The notes: generated from the letters alone by a model not told the origin. Shown: positions 39,042-47,522, counted from the first letter of the stretch. The stretch is 64,000 bases of DNA from Paenibacillus pinisoli (GCF_003605435.1 NZ_QXQB01000009.1:1-64000), one strand, 5' to 3'. Numbers and translations: made by a program.

Positions 39042-41174
39042 TTATTGCTGCAGATAGACAGTCCCGCTATAGCTTTGCCGCCACACTCTTGTATCGACTT
39101 CCGGCTTAGTGACTGTACCGGAATAATTTGAAATTAATTGAACCCTACATCCTGTATTCGGTGTGCCGGATACAGGACAGGATCCCATTTGTGTAGTTGA
39201 TGTTTTAATTAAAACTCCTTGAAAACCATTGCTGGAAATTGGAATAGCATCAGGACATAATGTTTCACTAGCTTTTTTCCATATGCCTTCACTATTGTAA
39301 ACTCCAAACCATTCCCCAGAACAAGAATATGATTGTATTCTGCTTTCTGCTGGGCTATATGTACCCGATAACACTTCAGCAGCTCCTACCTTAGTCAAAA
39401 TCCCTTTATACCCCCCCTGATCATATTCAATAGAATCAGGGAAGTTATTTAAGTTATTTGTTTGATAAACGGTAACTGTCTCTGACTCTGCTGGGCCCGG
39501 CTCAATTTCTCCACCATACTCAAAACTCATCGCATCCGCATATACCACACCTGCGCCGCCAGTTTCCGTGGATACCAGTTCTACAATTACTTCAGCGCGT
39601 ACTGCTGCTGCCGGAATTTGTCCTTTTCGCTCCAGCTTCATGTAGCCGCTGGTTGTCGCCTCAGCCTTCACTTCCTGGTCGCCCAGGTGATTCCAATCCT
39701 GGTCAAAGAAACGTACGAGCAACTGGGCATAAGCCTTCGTTAATTGCTCCACCTTCACATGTCCGCTTAGTGTGTAGGCCTGTCCACCTTGCACCATTAC
39801 TTCTTGACGAATGTGGCTCTTCTCCCATGAGCCAAGCCCTTGCGAATGGATTTTCACTGCACGGCTTCCGCTATATACAGGTGAGGCTACATTCTCTACA
39901 GCTCCTGTTCCGCTTACTTGTCCCTGCCAGCCAATGGTCTGTGTACCGTTGGCATATTCAAAATCCGGATTAGAAAGCAGATTGCTTGTTGGCGCTTCGT
40001 ATGTGAATGAAATATCATCAAAATACATCACGCCGCCACCCTGATCTTCCGTAGCCACTAACCAAACATGGATTTGCGCTCGCTTCGCATTCGCCGGGAC
40101 GATGCCTTGCTGTTCTACGTGAATAAAGCCCGTTGTCACTTCGTTGTGGGTAGCATTCTGATGAACAATGTACTGGTTGTTCTCATCCAGGAAGGTTACT
40201 TGCACCGCAGCCATGCTCTTCTCCAGCTGACTCACTTGTACCTCGCCAGACAATTTAAACCCTTGTCCACCCTCTACTTCGAACTCTTGCATGACTTGCG
40301 CATTATGCCATGCGTTTAATCCCGCTGCCTCAATCTTCAGTGCTCTTGTACCGCTTTTTACAGGCTGTTCCACAACCGTCACAGCGCCTGTACCCGAGCT
40401 GTCTTTGCCGCTTCGCCAGCTGGACATATCGGCTCCCGTGGAATACTCGAAGCCGCCATTACTCACCAAGTTATCGTCTGCTCCATACTCAAAACTCATT
40501 GCATCCGCATATACCACACCTGCGCCGCCAGTTTCCGTGGATACCAGTTCCACAATTACTTCAGCGCGTACTGCTGCTGCTGGAATTTGTCCTTTTCGCT
40601 CCAGCTTCATGTAACCGCTGGTTGTCGTCTCAGCCTTCACTTCCTGATCGCCCAGGTGATTCCAATCCTGGTCAAAGAAACGTACGAGCAACTGGGCATA
40701 AGCCTTCGTTAATTGCTCCACCTTCACATGTCCGCTTAGTGTGTAGGCCTGTCCGCCTTGCACCATTACTTCTTGACGAATGTGGCTCTTCTCCCATGCG
40801 CCAAGCCCTTGTGAATGGATTTTCACTGCACGGCTTCCGCTATATACAGGTGAGGCTACATTCTCTACAGCTCCTGTTCCGCTTACTTGTCCCTGCCAGC
40901 CAATGGTCTGTGTTCCATTCACTCGTTCAAAGCTTGCATTATTGAGTAAATTTGAAGTCGTTTCCTTTAAGTTTTCGATTGTGATTAAATTTCCATTTGA
41001 ATCGTAATAGTATTTACGAATAAATTCACCGTCTTGCTTTATGCCAATTAGCTGATTGTTTGAATCATATACATACTCATACTGAAAGTTTTGTGACGCT
41101 GAATAAGCCATTGTTCCTAGACTCATCTGCAATAATAAGACAAGTAACATTAGACTTCTTACTCTCTTTAACAT
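39042..41174 (-). CDS. secreted protein with YD repeat and three carbohydrate-binding-like modules
   Basis: A 710-residue exported protein with signal peptide (1-26, ending AYSA). Residues about 30-70 carry YD repeats (YEYVYDSNNQLIGIKQ, YYYDSNGNLITI). Three modules of about 160 residues follow, each starting NLL/LVSNxxFE and resembling CenC-like CBM domains. Modules 1 and 3 are almost identical and module 2 is diverged. The C-terminal 130 residues repeat a GYxGxL, Cys-rich module also found in the downstream RHS protein. It probably binds polysaccharide or wall and acts with the RHS protein. ATG with GGAGGT upstream; no sortase motif. Confidence 0.82.
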   Translation of the reverse strand: MLKRVRSLMLLVLLLQMSLGTMAYSASQNFQYEYVYDSNNQLIGIKQDGEFIRKYYYDSNGNLITIENLKETTSNLLNNASFERVNGTQTIGWQGQVSGTGAVENVASPVYSGSRAVKIHSQGLGAWEKSHIRQEVMVQGGQAYTLSGHVKVEQLTKAYAQLLVRFFDQDWNHLGDQEVKAETTTSGYMKLERKGQIPAAAVRAEVIVELVSTETGGAGVVYADAMSFEYGADDNLVSNGGFEYSTGADMSSWRSGKDSSGTGAVTVVEQPVKSGTRALKIEAAGLNAWHNAQVMQEFEVEGGQGFKLSGEVQVSQLEKSMAAVQVTFLDENNQYIVHQNATHNEVTTGFIHVEQQGIVPANAKRAQIHVWLVATEDQGGGVMYFDDISFTYEAPTSNLLSNPDFEYANGTQTIGWQGQVSGTGAVENVASPVYSGSRAVKIHSQGLGSWEKSHIRQEVMVQGGQAYTLSGHVKVEQLTKAYAQLLVRFFDQDWNHLGDQEVKAEATTSGYMKLERKGQIPAAAVRAEVIVELVSTETGGAGVVYADAMSFEYGGEIEPGPAESETVTVYQTNNLNNFPDSIEYDQGGYKGILTKVGAAEVLSGTYSPAESRIQSYSCSGEWFGVYNSEGIWKKASETLCPDAIPISSNGFQGVLIKTSTTQMGSCPVSGTPNTGCRVQLISNYSGTVTKPEVDTRVWRQSYSGTVYLQQ
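39514..39944. repeat. intragenic direct repeat, copy 1
   Basis: About 431 bases nearly identical to 40483-40913, exactly 969 bases (323 codons) apart, so the frame is kept. It encodes CBM-like module 3 of the secreted protein. Only scattered, mostly synonymous differences are visible. Confidence 0.93.
40483..40913. repeat. intragenic direct repeat, copy 2
   Basis: The partner of the copy at 39514-39944; it encodes CBM-like module 1. The near-identity at DNA level implies recent duplication or gene conversion. Confidence 0.93.
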
Positions 41175-41446
41175 GAATAGAGACCTCCAACTTTATTAAT
41201 AAAAACACTATCCTAGTTTACAGTTCTAAAGTTCTAATGTCTTTAGCTGTTTTTGTCGATATATGTCGATTAAACTTATATATTCATTATTACAATAATA
41301 AAAAGCTGGTTGATAATTAAAACATCAACAAGAACAAACTAAAAATCACCAATTTAACATCAGTTCATTAGTTCCATAATTCTATGCAAGGAAATATTTT
41401 ATATAAATTTATCAAAACTAAAAAGTATGCTTATGTCCAAACATAC
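41175..41446. promoter_or_regulatory. AT-rich region upstream of the CBM/RHS operon with tandem TGTCGAT boxes
   Basis: This very AT-rich gap contains TGTCGAT at 41254-41260 and again at 41264-41270, a 10-base direct spacing. Both resemble the Spo0A box (TGTCGAA). Just downstream for the minus-strand gene lies a short repeat of GTTCTAA (41223-41238). I cannot fix a -35/-10 pair with confidence, and no gene is visible. Confidence 0.4.
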
Positions 41447-41450
41447 AAAA

Positions 41451-41482
41451 AAGCTGGCCCAGTAATTAACCTGAGCCAGCTT
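41451..41482 (-). terminator. spoIIE terminator
   Basis: AAGCTGGCTCAGG and CCTGGGCCAGCTT-like arms (AAGCTGGC/GCCAGCTT) followed by a T-run on the minus strand, 60 bases past the spoIIE stop. Confidence 0.8.
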
Positions 41483-41542
41483 GCAAGCTATATAATACTT
41501 TGAAAGTGATAATTGATTACCCTTTATGTTCTGTAAGATTGT

Positions 41543-44017
41543 TCAACTCACCGTCCTCGGACGCTCCATCCGCGTAACGCCTGGCCATCTGAACGAGGCC
41601 CATTCCGGCAGATGCTTGTCTACGCGAGCGACGAGCACAGTCATGTCGTCCACGATCTCACCCTCGTGGTAACGCACAACCGTCTCCAGCAGCGTATCCG
41701 CAATCTCCTGCGGGTCATCCGTCTGCATCTCGCTAATGATGCGCTTCATCCACATCTCCTTGTTCACCGCATGGCCCGGCGCATCATAGATGCCATCGCT
41801 CATCATGACGAGCGTATCACCAGGCAGCAACTGCATGGAGACGAAGTCGACATCGATATCCTGAATGATGCCGATCGGCAGATTGTTGGCCGTCACAGGA
41901 ATGACCTCCTTGCCGCGCTTGATAAAGCTAGGCGTAGAGCCAATTTTCATAAACGTCGTATGAGCCGTATACAGATCGACAATCGCCAGATCGACCGTGG
42001 CATACATCTCCTCTGAGGAGCGGAGCAGCAGCACCGAATTGACCGACTTCACAGCCAGCTTCTCATCCATGCCGGACTGCAGCAGCTGCTGCAGGATCGA
42101 CAGCGCCGCGCTGCTCTCCTGGCGCGCACGCTCGCCATTGCCCATGCCGTCGCTAATCGCGACTGCAAATTTCCCGTTGCCTAGCTCGACCAGGCTGAAG
42201 CTGTCTCCCGACAGCAGGTCTCCACCCTTGGCTGCTCCGGCCACTCCTGTCTCTATCTCATATTGCTTCGCTGAACCGAACGTCACCATAGTCGGCTCGC
42301 CATGCTTGGCTGGCGGCACCTCCGTCTTCACCGCAATATGCTCGCCCAGAATGTCGCTCAGCAGCGGCGCAATAATTTTGCGGCACTCGTCGAATCCCCT
42401 TTCGAACGAATGATACACCTCAATCTCGACGTTCCCCTCCTCCAAATTCACAATATCTACGCCCTGAATGGACAGCCCAAGCCCTTCTACCGCCTCTCTA
42501 ATTTGCTCTTCCTGCAAATGCAGCGTCTGTCCCTCCCTCTTAATCTCCTTGGACAGGTCCTCCATGACCTGAGATACGCCCAGCAATTGATCTGCGACCA
42601 ATTGGCGGGAGTCCAGAATCTGCTTCTTCCAATGCTTGTTGTTCTGATGCATCTCGTACTGATGCTTCATCACCGTCAGCACCTGAGAGGACTTCACGCA
42701 ATGGGATCCCCACGTACGCGGCTGATCCTTCGTAGCCGGCACTTGGTTCTCCTCTACGGTCGTCATCATATCGGTCATCATTTTGTAAGTGTGGAAGAAC
42801 TTGTCCTCCCAGCATGCCTTTTGCCGATGGCAGCTTGCACAGCTGCGCTCCGCAACCGCATTCATGAAATGTCCGATCTCCTCCTCGCGCTTCACCTCCG
42901 CTACATTCTGATTAAGCTGGCCGAAGCTGCGGGAGAGCTGGCGGAACACATCGGAGAATTGGGATACCCGCTCCGCCGTTACCTCCCTCACCCGCTTCGC
43001 ATACTCATGCTGCGACTTCACATGCTCGTTGGTTCCCGGCACATAACGGGCAATGGTGCGAATAACGCCCCGCGGAGTGAGCAGCAGCAGCGTAGCGGCT
43101 GCGACGGACTCCCATGTCGAGCTCATGACATCCGGCCCCGTGCCAATATATATAGAAAGAATGGATGTGCCAAGCAGCAGGCCGAACGCAGCCGCCATCT
43201 TGCCTCCATCTCTTAGAAGCCCCGCCAATAGTCCGGCAAAAGCCAGCATGCTCATCTGAACCAGCGCGCTGAAATCCGCCAAGCTCAGAATCAGCCCTCC
43301 AATAACGCCCACGGAAGCCCCAAGCGGCGCACCCCCAGCCATTGCGAACAGGAGAATGAGGTACCTGGACATCACATGCTCAGCGGACATCCCGTACATC
43401 ATCCATCCCACAGCACCCGTCATTACGGACGCAAGCAGGATCATCACGCAGATGATCTCCTCATGCTTGAGCGCCGCAGACTTCTTGGTCATCGTAAGCA
43501 CCGGTATCGCATGGATGAAGACAAGCGTCAGCACGAACGCAAGCGCCGCCTCCACCACGACCAGCATAAAGCTGTACCAACTCAGCGTATCCCCGATAAA
43601 GATATTGAACAACTGAACAAGCAGCGTTGCGGTAAAGACCAGAATAGGAGCGGTTGACAGCTCCGCTTTCTCATACGCCTCCAGTCCCTTCATAAGCAGG
43701 AACAGCACCGCAATCTCCATCGCAATCCACAGTGGCGCAGGATCGACTGCGAACCAGCTTCCCGCTACCAGCGAGATGGCTACCCAGCCATAGATATCCC
43801 TTCTCATAAAATAAAGGACGGCAAAATAAGCAACGGCAAACGGCATCAGCGACTCTAGAATAACGGCTCGTCCGAGCAAAAATCCGATAGCGACAAGCAG
43901 TATGGTCCACTTCTTCGCGAGAAGCATGCTTGCCGCCCCCTTGACGGCACGCATATCCTTCCCTCTCTGTACGGCTTTCTGAAACCATCCCGCACGCTTC
44001 AGCGCCGGGATTCCCAT
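41543..44017 (-). CDS. spoIIE: stage II sporulation protein E, serine phosphatase
   Basis: A membrane phosphatase at the asymmetric septum that dephosphorylates SpoIIAA and so activates sigma-F. The 824-residue protein has about ten membrane segments in the first 300 residues, a middle region linked to FtsZ binding, and a C-terminal PP2C domain with ISDGMGNGERA, MKIGSTPSFIKRG and MMSDGIYDAPG. ATG 44017 is preferred: AAGGA lies 7 bases upstream, and the alternative ATG at 44074 overlaps the apparent -10 box. Its place next to yabS/yabT and yabR is conserved, although the RHS island now separates it from yabS. Confidence 0.95.
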   Translation of the reverse strand: MGIPALKRAGWFQKAVQRGKDMRAVKGAASMLLAKKWTILLVAIGFLLGRAVILESLMPFAVAYFAVLYFMRRDIYGWVAISLVAGSWFAVDPAPLWIAMEIAVLFLLMKGLEAYEKAELSTAPILVFTATLLVQLFNIFIGDTLSWYSFMLVVVEAALAFVLTLVFIHAIPVLTMTKKSAALKHEEIICVMILLASVMTGAVGWMMYGMSAEHVMSRYLILLFAMAGGAPLGASVGVIGGLILSLADFSALVQMSMLAFAGLLAGLLRDGGKMAAAFGLLLGTSILSIYIGTGPDVMSSTWESVAAATLLLLTPRGVIRTIARYVPGTNEHVKSQHEYAKRVREVTAERVSQFSDVFRQLSRSFGQLNQNVAEVKREEEIGHFMNAVAERSCASCHRQKACWEDKFFHTYKMMTDMMTTVEENQVPATKDQPRTWGSHCVKSSQVLTVMKHQYEMHQNNKHWKKQILDSRQLVADQLLGVSQVMEDLSKEIKREGQTLHLQEEQIREAVEGLGLSIQGVDIVNLEEGNVEIEVYHSFERGFDECRKIIAPLLSDILGEHIAVKTEVPPAKHGEPTMVTFGSAKQYEIETGVAGAAKGGDLLSGDSFSLVELGNGKFAVAISDGMGNGERARQESSAALSILQQLLQSGMDEKLAVKSVNSVLLLRSSEEMYATVDLAIVDLYTAHTTFMKIGSTPSFIKRGKEVIPVTANNLPIGIIQDIDVDFVSMQLLPGDTLVMMSDGIYDAPGHAVNKEMWMKRIISEMQTDDPQEIADTLLETVVRYHEGEIVDDMTVLVARVDKHLPEWASFRWPGVTRMERPRTVS

Positions 44018-44072
44018 CACGCTTTCCTTCTTCACTACTTGACACCACCAATCCGGGTTTGTTGTGTTTCCC

Positions 44073-44140
44073 ATTATAGGAGCTTGTCCGTATGAAGTTT
44101 GTCACTTATCGTAATACGCCCAAAAGTTTTTTCCGACAAA
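44073..44140 (-). promoter_or_regulatory. spoIIE promoter with 21-base spacer and Spo0A-like box
   Basis: GTGACA (44100-44105) and TATAAT (44073-44078) are 21 bases apart. The unusually long spacer is known from Spo0A-activated promoters of B. subtilis (spoIIE, spoIIG). TTTGTCGGAAA (44130-44140), one mismatch from a 0A box, lies upstream, and TTTGTCAC on the other strand overlaps the -35. Confidence 0.65.
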
Positions 44141-44573
44141 TTCGCGGGGCCATGCAGTCATTGTCACGTCAGGGTCAATCGCGCGCCCCTGCTGGCTTTG
44201 CCTGAGATCTGCACTGTTCACCAGCGTGTTCTCTATCAACAAAAAAGACAGATAGCGCTTCCAATTTGATGGCGAATGGACGCGGTAACCTGTCGGGATT
44301 AGCGGAGGATGGAAGAAAAGTATTTGTTTCAAATAGGAATATCGCTCAAACCGACTTCTCCGCCCCCGCACTCGACAGGTATTGAGCAATTGCCTTGCCC
44401 TCTGCCTCTTGCTGACAGCATCTGAAGAAGAGAAAAGTATAATCGCGGTCTAAGATAGGACAGTACCAGCCATACGCGTTGCATAAAAATCCCACATCTA
44501 AGCGCCCATTGGATTGAAAAGAATGCTGAGTACAACTGCGGACTACTAATCGAGATCGCACCGAGCGAAAAGG
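44141..44573. other. gene-free interval upstream of spoIIE
   Basis: About 430 bases with only short, unconvincing open frames. I looked for tRNA-Met/tRNA-Glu genes, present at this place in B. subtilis, and see no T-arm signature. Nothing else is recognisable. Confidence 0.5.
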
Positions 44574-44585
44574 ATGCTCCAAGTC

Positions 44586-44911
44586 GAGAAACTCGGCTTA
44601 GAGCGCGGCGATGGGCGGATCGCTAGGCTGCAGAACGAGAAACTCGGCTTAGAGCGCGGCGCCGAGCGGATCGCTAGGCTGCAGAACGAGAAACTCGGCT
44701 TAGAGCACAGCGCAGAGCGGATTGCTAAGCTGCAGACCGAGAAGCTCGGCTTAGAGCGCGGCGCCGAGCGGATCGCTAGGCTGCAGACCGAGAAACTCGG
44801 CTTAGAACGCGGCACCAAGCGGATCGCTAGGCTGCAGACCGAGAAACTCGGCTTAGAGTGCGGCGACGGGCGAATAGCTACGCTGCAAGACGAGAAACTC
44901 GGCTTAGAGAG
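44586..44911. repeat. 51-bp tandem repeat, six full units and one partial
   Basis: Units begin with GAGAAACTCGGCTTAGAG at 44586, 44637, 44688, 44739, 44790, 44841 and 44892 (partial). Internal copies vary at a few positions, so the array is not freshly expanded. Because 51 is a multiple of three, all reading frames stay open or closed together, which produces spurious 17-residue-repeat ORFs on both strands. No ribosome site supports translation. Confidence 0.95.
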
Positions 44912-44959
44912 ACCGCCTCCAAACAGCACAGCCCGCCCCCCGCACTGGCACAATAAAAA

Positions 44960-44984
44960 AAGCAGGACCGCGTAGGTCCTGCTT
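44960..44984 (-). terminator. yabR terminator
   Basis: AAGCAGGACC-TACGC-GGTCCTGCTT followed by a T6-7 run on the minus strand. Confidence 0.92.
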
Positions 44985-45014
44985 GATCTATAGGATAGTA
45001 AGTAACGTTCAAGT

Positions 45015-45509
45015 TTATACTCGCTTGGCGCCGCGTCCGCCGCGTTTGCCTTCGGTGTTCTTCTTCAGGGAAGAGATACGCTCTTCGCTATCTTTCAAGA
45101 AGCGAGACATTTTATCCTCGAATGACGGTTTGCCGTAGGACGGTCTGCCAGACGATTGCTTGTTGAAGGGACGTCCGCCTCGGTCTTGGCCTCCGCGGTT
45201 GAATCGTTCTCCGCCTCCTGGTCCGCCTGCGCCTGTGCGCTCGCGTTGCGGTGGTGGCTGGTGGCCTTCTGGCCGGTCAATGGCTTGCTTAATGGAGAGT
45301 CCGATCTTTCCGTCTTTATCAACGTTGATCACTTTGACCTTCACGACGTCGTCAATCTTCAGATGATCCTTAACGTCCTTGACGTAGTTGTCGGCAATCT
45401 CTGAAATGTGAACTAGACCCGTGACACCTCCCGACAAGTCGACAAATGCCCCAAAATGCGTGATGCCCGTCACTTTTCCTTCTAACTTGGCGCCCACTTC
45501 AATTGCCAT
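45015..45509 (-). CDS. yabR: S1-domain RNA-binding protein (YabR-like)
   Basis: A 164-residue protein with an N-terminal S1 domain (about 3-75: VGAKLEGKVTGITHFGAFVDL and GLVHISEIAD), a Gly/Arg/Pro-rich linker and a basic C-terminal helix ending KRGGRGAKRV. It is likely an RNA- or ribosome-associated protein; the polynucleotide phosphorylase-like name often used reflects only the S1 domain. ATG at 45509 follows GAGAGGA. It has its own strong promoter and terminator. Confidence 0.9.
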   Translation of the reverse strand: MAIEVGAKLEGKVTGITHFGAFVDLSGGVTGLVHISEIADNYVKDVKDHLKIDDVVKVKVINVDKDGKIGLSIKQAIDRPEGHQPPPQRERTGAGGPGGGERFNRGGQDRGGRPFNKQSSGRPSYGKPSFEDKMSRFLKDSEERISSLKKNTEGKRGGRGAKRV

Positions 45510-45677
45510 AAAATAAAATGTTCCTCTCTCAAAGTTTTGTGATAATTCAATTGCCCGACCATGCCAGGCGAACAAAACTTATTCGTCATTAAGCCGGGGT
45601 CAATTGACATTAAACACGATTACCGTATTTGAAACATCTATCTAGCCCTGCCTTAAAAAAGTCTTGTATCTATCGTG

Positions 45678-45707
45678 ATTATAACCGAATCGCAGAAGCA
45701 AGGTCAA
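45678..45707 (-). promoter_or_regulatory. yabR promoter
   Basis: TTGACC (45702-45707) and TATAAT (45678-45683) with an 18-base spacer between divIC and yabR. Confidence 0.75.
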
Positions 45708-45734
45708 CAGACGTTCACCCGATTCGGCGCCCCA

Positions 45735-46043
45735 TTATTCGCTAAATATTTGCTGTTCTCCCTGTTTTACCATTCCTTGCTCCTTGGTGGCAAGCTGGGA
45801 GATATATTCGGGATCATTCAGACGCTCCACTTCGCGTTTGAGCGCTTCCGTCTGAGATCGTGTCTCCTCGATACTGCTCTCGATCGTCGTCAGCTTCTCG
45901 AATGTCGCCTTCTGCTGCTGCATTTGACCGAATAAGGTGTAACCCGCCCAGCCCATAAACAGGACAATGAACATCATCCAGATCCTGTACCGGCGTTTCG
46001 CGGCAGATCCGCTTACTTGTTTTTTTGCAGCTGCTTTCGGCAT
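45735..46043 (-). CDS. divIC: septum formation initiator protein DivIC
   Basis: A bitopic division protein of 102 residues: a short basic cytosolic tail, one membrane segment (about 22-40, WMMFIVLFMGWAGYTLFG) and an extracellular coiled coil (about 41-85) ending LNDPEYISQLATKEQGMVK. In B. subtilis it forms a complex with FtsL and DivIB at the septum. The start overlaps yabQ by one base (TAATG type), coupling division and sporulation genes. Confidence 0.93.
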   Translation of the reverse strand: MPKAAAKKQVSGSAAKRRYRIWMMFIVLFMGWAGYTLFGQMQQQKATFEKLTTIESSIEETRSQTEALKREVERLNDPEYISQLATKEQGMVKQGEQQIFSE

Positions 46044-46660
46044 TAACGCTGACCCCTCCTAAACCATTGATTCCAACGTCCGGCAATGGCAGCTAGTCCC
46101 TTCGCGAGACGCTCCTCTACCTTCCATCGCTCCCAATGCGGCTTCAGCCAGCGCCCCAGCGGGCGCGTCGCAGGCTTTAACAGCCACGACAGCAATAGCC
46201 AAATTGGACGAACCAATTGTACCACAATTTTTAGCAGGAAAATAGTGAGTGCAGACCCAAATCCTAAAACGACCATTACTGTTTTATATAGCAGCAGGAT
46301 CGGCTTCACGATCAGAATGTCGAATACCTTCAAGATGAAGGAGACAAGCGCTCGAATAGCGCCGATGATCCATCTCACCAGTCCGATCACGGGTCTGCTG
46401 AGCAGCCAATAATAGAGGATTACCCCGATAGCCAGTCCTAGAAACACGTATGCCCGCACCTCGCCGTTGTTGCTGGCATACAGCATCCGGAAGACGACGA
46501 CTGCCGCCGCCATCCAGTAGATGATATCAAGCACCGGCAGCCACCATCGCGGAAATCGCAGCTCATTCGACACGACACGGTAGCCGTCGAAGACGACACC
46601 CATGCCAAGGCCGGATAGGAGCATGACGGCTACCGTCAGCCATTGAACGCTAAGGCTCAC
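46043..46660 (-). CDS. yabQ: spore cortex biosynthesis protein YabQ
   Basis: A 205-residue membrane protein with several hydrophobic segments in the first 140 residues (QWLTVAVMLLSGLGMGVVFDGY at the start is characteristic) and a basic C-terminal tail. In B. subtilis YabQ is needed for the spore cortex and localises to the forespore membranes. It overlaps yabP by 4 bases and divIC by one, so it belongs to a three-gene unit. Confidence 0.92.
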   Translation of the reverse strand: MSLSVQWLTVAVMLLSGLGMGVVFDGYRVVSNELRFPRWWLPVLDIIYWMAAAVVVFRMLYASNNGEVRAYVFLGLAIGVILYYWLLSRPVIGLVRWIIGAIRALVSFILKVFDILIVKPILLLYKTVMVVLGFGSALTIFLLKIVVQLVRPIWLLLSWLLKPATRPLGRWLKPHWERWKVEERLAKGLAAIAGRWNQWFRRGQR

Positions 46661-46941
46661 TTAAACAGCTTGCCGAACAGCCCCTTGGACTTGCTGGCTG
46701 CCGCTCCGTCCAGATAGGCGAGAGAGTGAATCAATCCTTCAATGGCAACCAAGCCCTGATCCAGGCTCAGATGCTTAATATGCAAATTTTGTCCCGTAAC
46801 CGTCAGAAAGCCCAGCTCCGTCTCCAGCAGAAACTCTTCGCTATCGAAGCTCTCCACATTCACGACGCCGGTAAGCTCCAGCAGCTTCCGATTAATCAGC
46901 TTCACATCCTGATTCTTCTGCCCCTTGCCCGCTTCAGCCAT
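46657..46941 (-). CDS. yabP: sporulation protein YabP
   Basis: A 94-residue YabP-family protein: INRKLLELTGVVNVESFDSEEFLLET and LTVTGQNLHIKHLSLDQGLVAIEG. Family members are made in the mother cell during sporulation. GGGGGACGA is upstream of the ATG. It is the first gene of yabP-yabQ-divIC and has a candidate sigma-E -10 element upstream. Confidence 0.93.
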   Translation of the reverse strand: MAEAGKGQKNQDVKLINRKLLELTGVVNVESFDSEEFLLETELGFLTVTGQNLHIKHLSLDQGLVAIEGLIHSLAYLDGAAASKSKGLFGKLFK

Positions 46942-46974
46942 AGACTCGTCCCCCGCTTCGTTAATTTCTCTATT

Positions 46975-47005
46975 ACTGTATGGGGGAGGGACAAGGTTTA
47001 GAACC
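46975..47005 (-). promoter_or_regulatory. candidate sigma-E promoter of yabP
   Basis: CATACAGT (46975-46982) matches the sigma-E -10 consensus CATACANT; the -35 region 14 bases upstream (TTCTAAA) is only a partial match. The gene is under sigma-E in B. subtilis. Confidence 0.5.
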
Positions 47006-47108
47006 TGCTAATGGATTGGAGCGGAGTCGACCTAATGTGGCGCATAGCTAGCTGCAACTAGCTGCAACTAAGAGAAGCATCCCCCGAATGAACCTGGATG
47101 ATCCCAAG

Positions 47109-47519
47109 GAACAAACTCACCCTGCGGGTGATTGAAGGACGAGTGATTGAAGAGCGGGTGATTGAAGGGCTCAAGCGTTCAATCCTGATCCTGCTTCCTA
47201 ACGGAACTGAGCGACTCTATGCTTCATTTTTTATATGTTTATATCGTCTAACGGAATGAGGAAGCCTTATTGGCACCATCCGACCCGCATTCCGGCTCAT
47301 TTAGGGCAAATAAGGGCTCTCTGTTCCTTTACCATTTAAAAAGGGCACATGGACGGGCAAATAGCGCCTCGTAGTTCCCTTACGAATGTTCAAAGAATGA
47401 CTTACCCCGCTTCAGGACTTGCTTCAGCCAATTTAAGGCAGTTTTTTGCTGCTTAGAGCTTCTTTCCTTTCGAATGAATTAATCCACAACTTCTAAAATG
47501 GCATTATTTCCCAAACAGC
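47109..47519. repeat. dispersed intergenic element, copy A
   Basis: About 410 bases that match 51590-51968 at roughly 88-90% by eye. The match begins at GAACAAACTCACCCTGCGGG and ends at the A-run of the rqcP terminator. Copy A has three GGGTGATTGAAG-like units near its left end where copy B has one. No open reading frame is conserved. The motif CTAACGGAA recurs within it. Confidence 0.93.
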
Positions 47520-47522
47520 AAA

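Noticed and set aside
44102-44582. Several 68-95-residue frames upstream of spoIIE
   Set aside because: They have no ribosome site, no similarity that I recognise and odd composition; the area also contains the spoIIE promoter.
44586-44911. CRISPR array
   Set aside because: The repeats are contiguous 51-bp units without unique spacers, and no cas gene is present.
44574-44975. 133-residue plus-strand and 135-residue minus-strand frames with 17-residue repeats
   Set aside because: Both are by-products of the 51-bp tandem repeat, which stays open in several frames; neither has a ribosome site or codon pattern of a gene.
44141-45014. tRNA-Met and tRNA-Glu genes expected from B. subtilis between yabR and spoIIE
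   Set aside because: No T-arm or acceptor pattern is visible on either strand, so they appear absent here.
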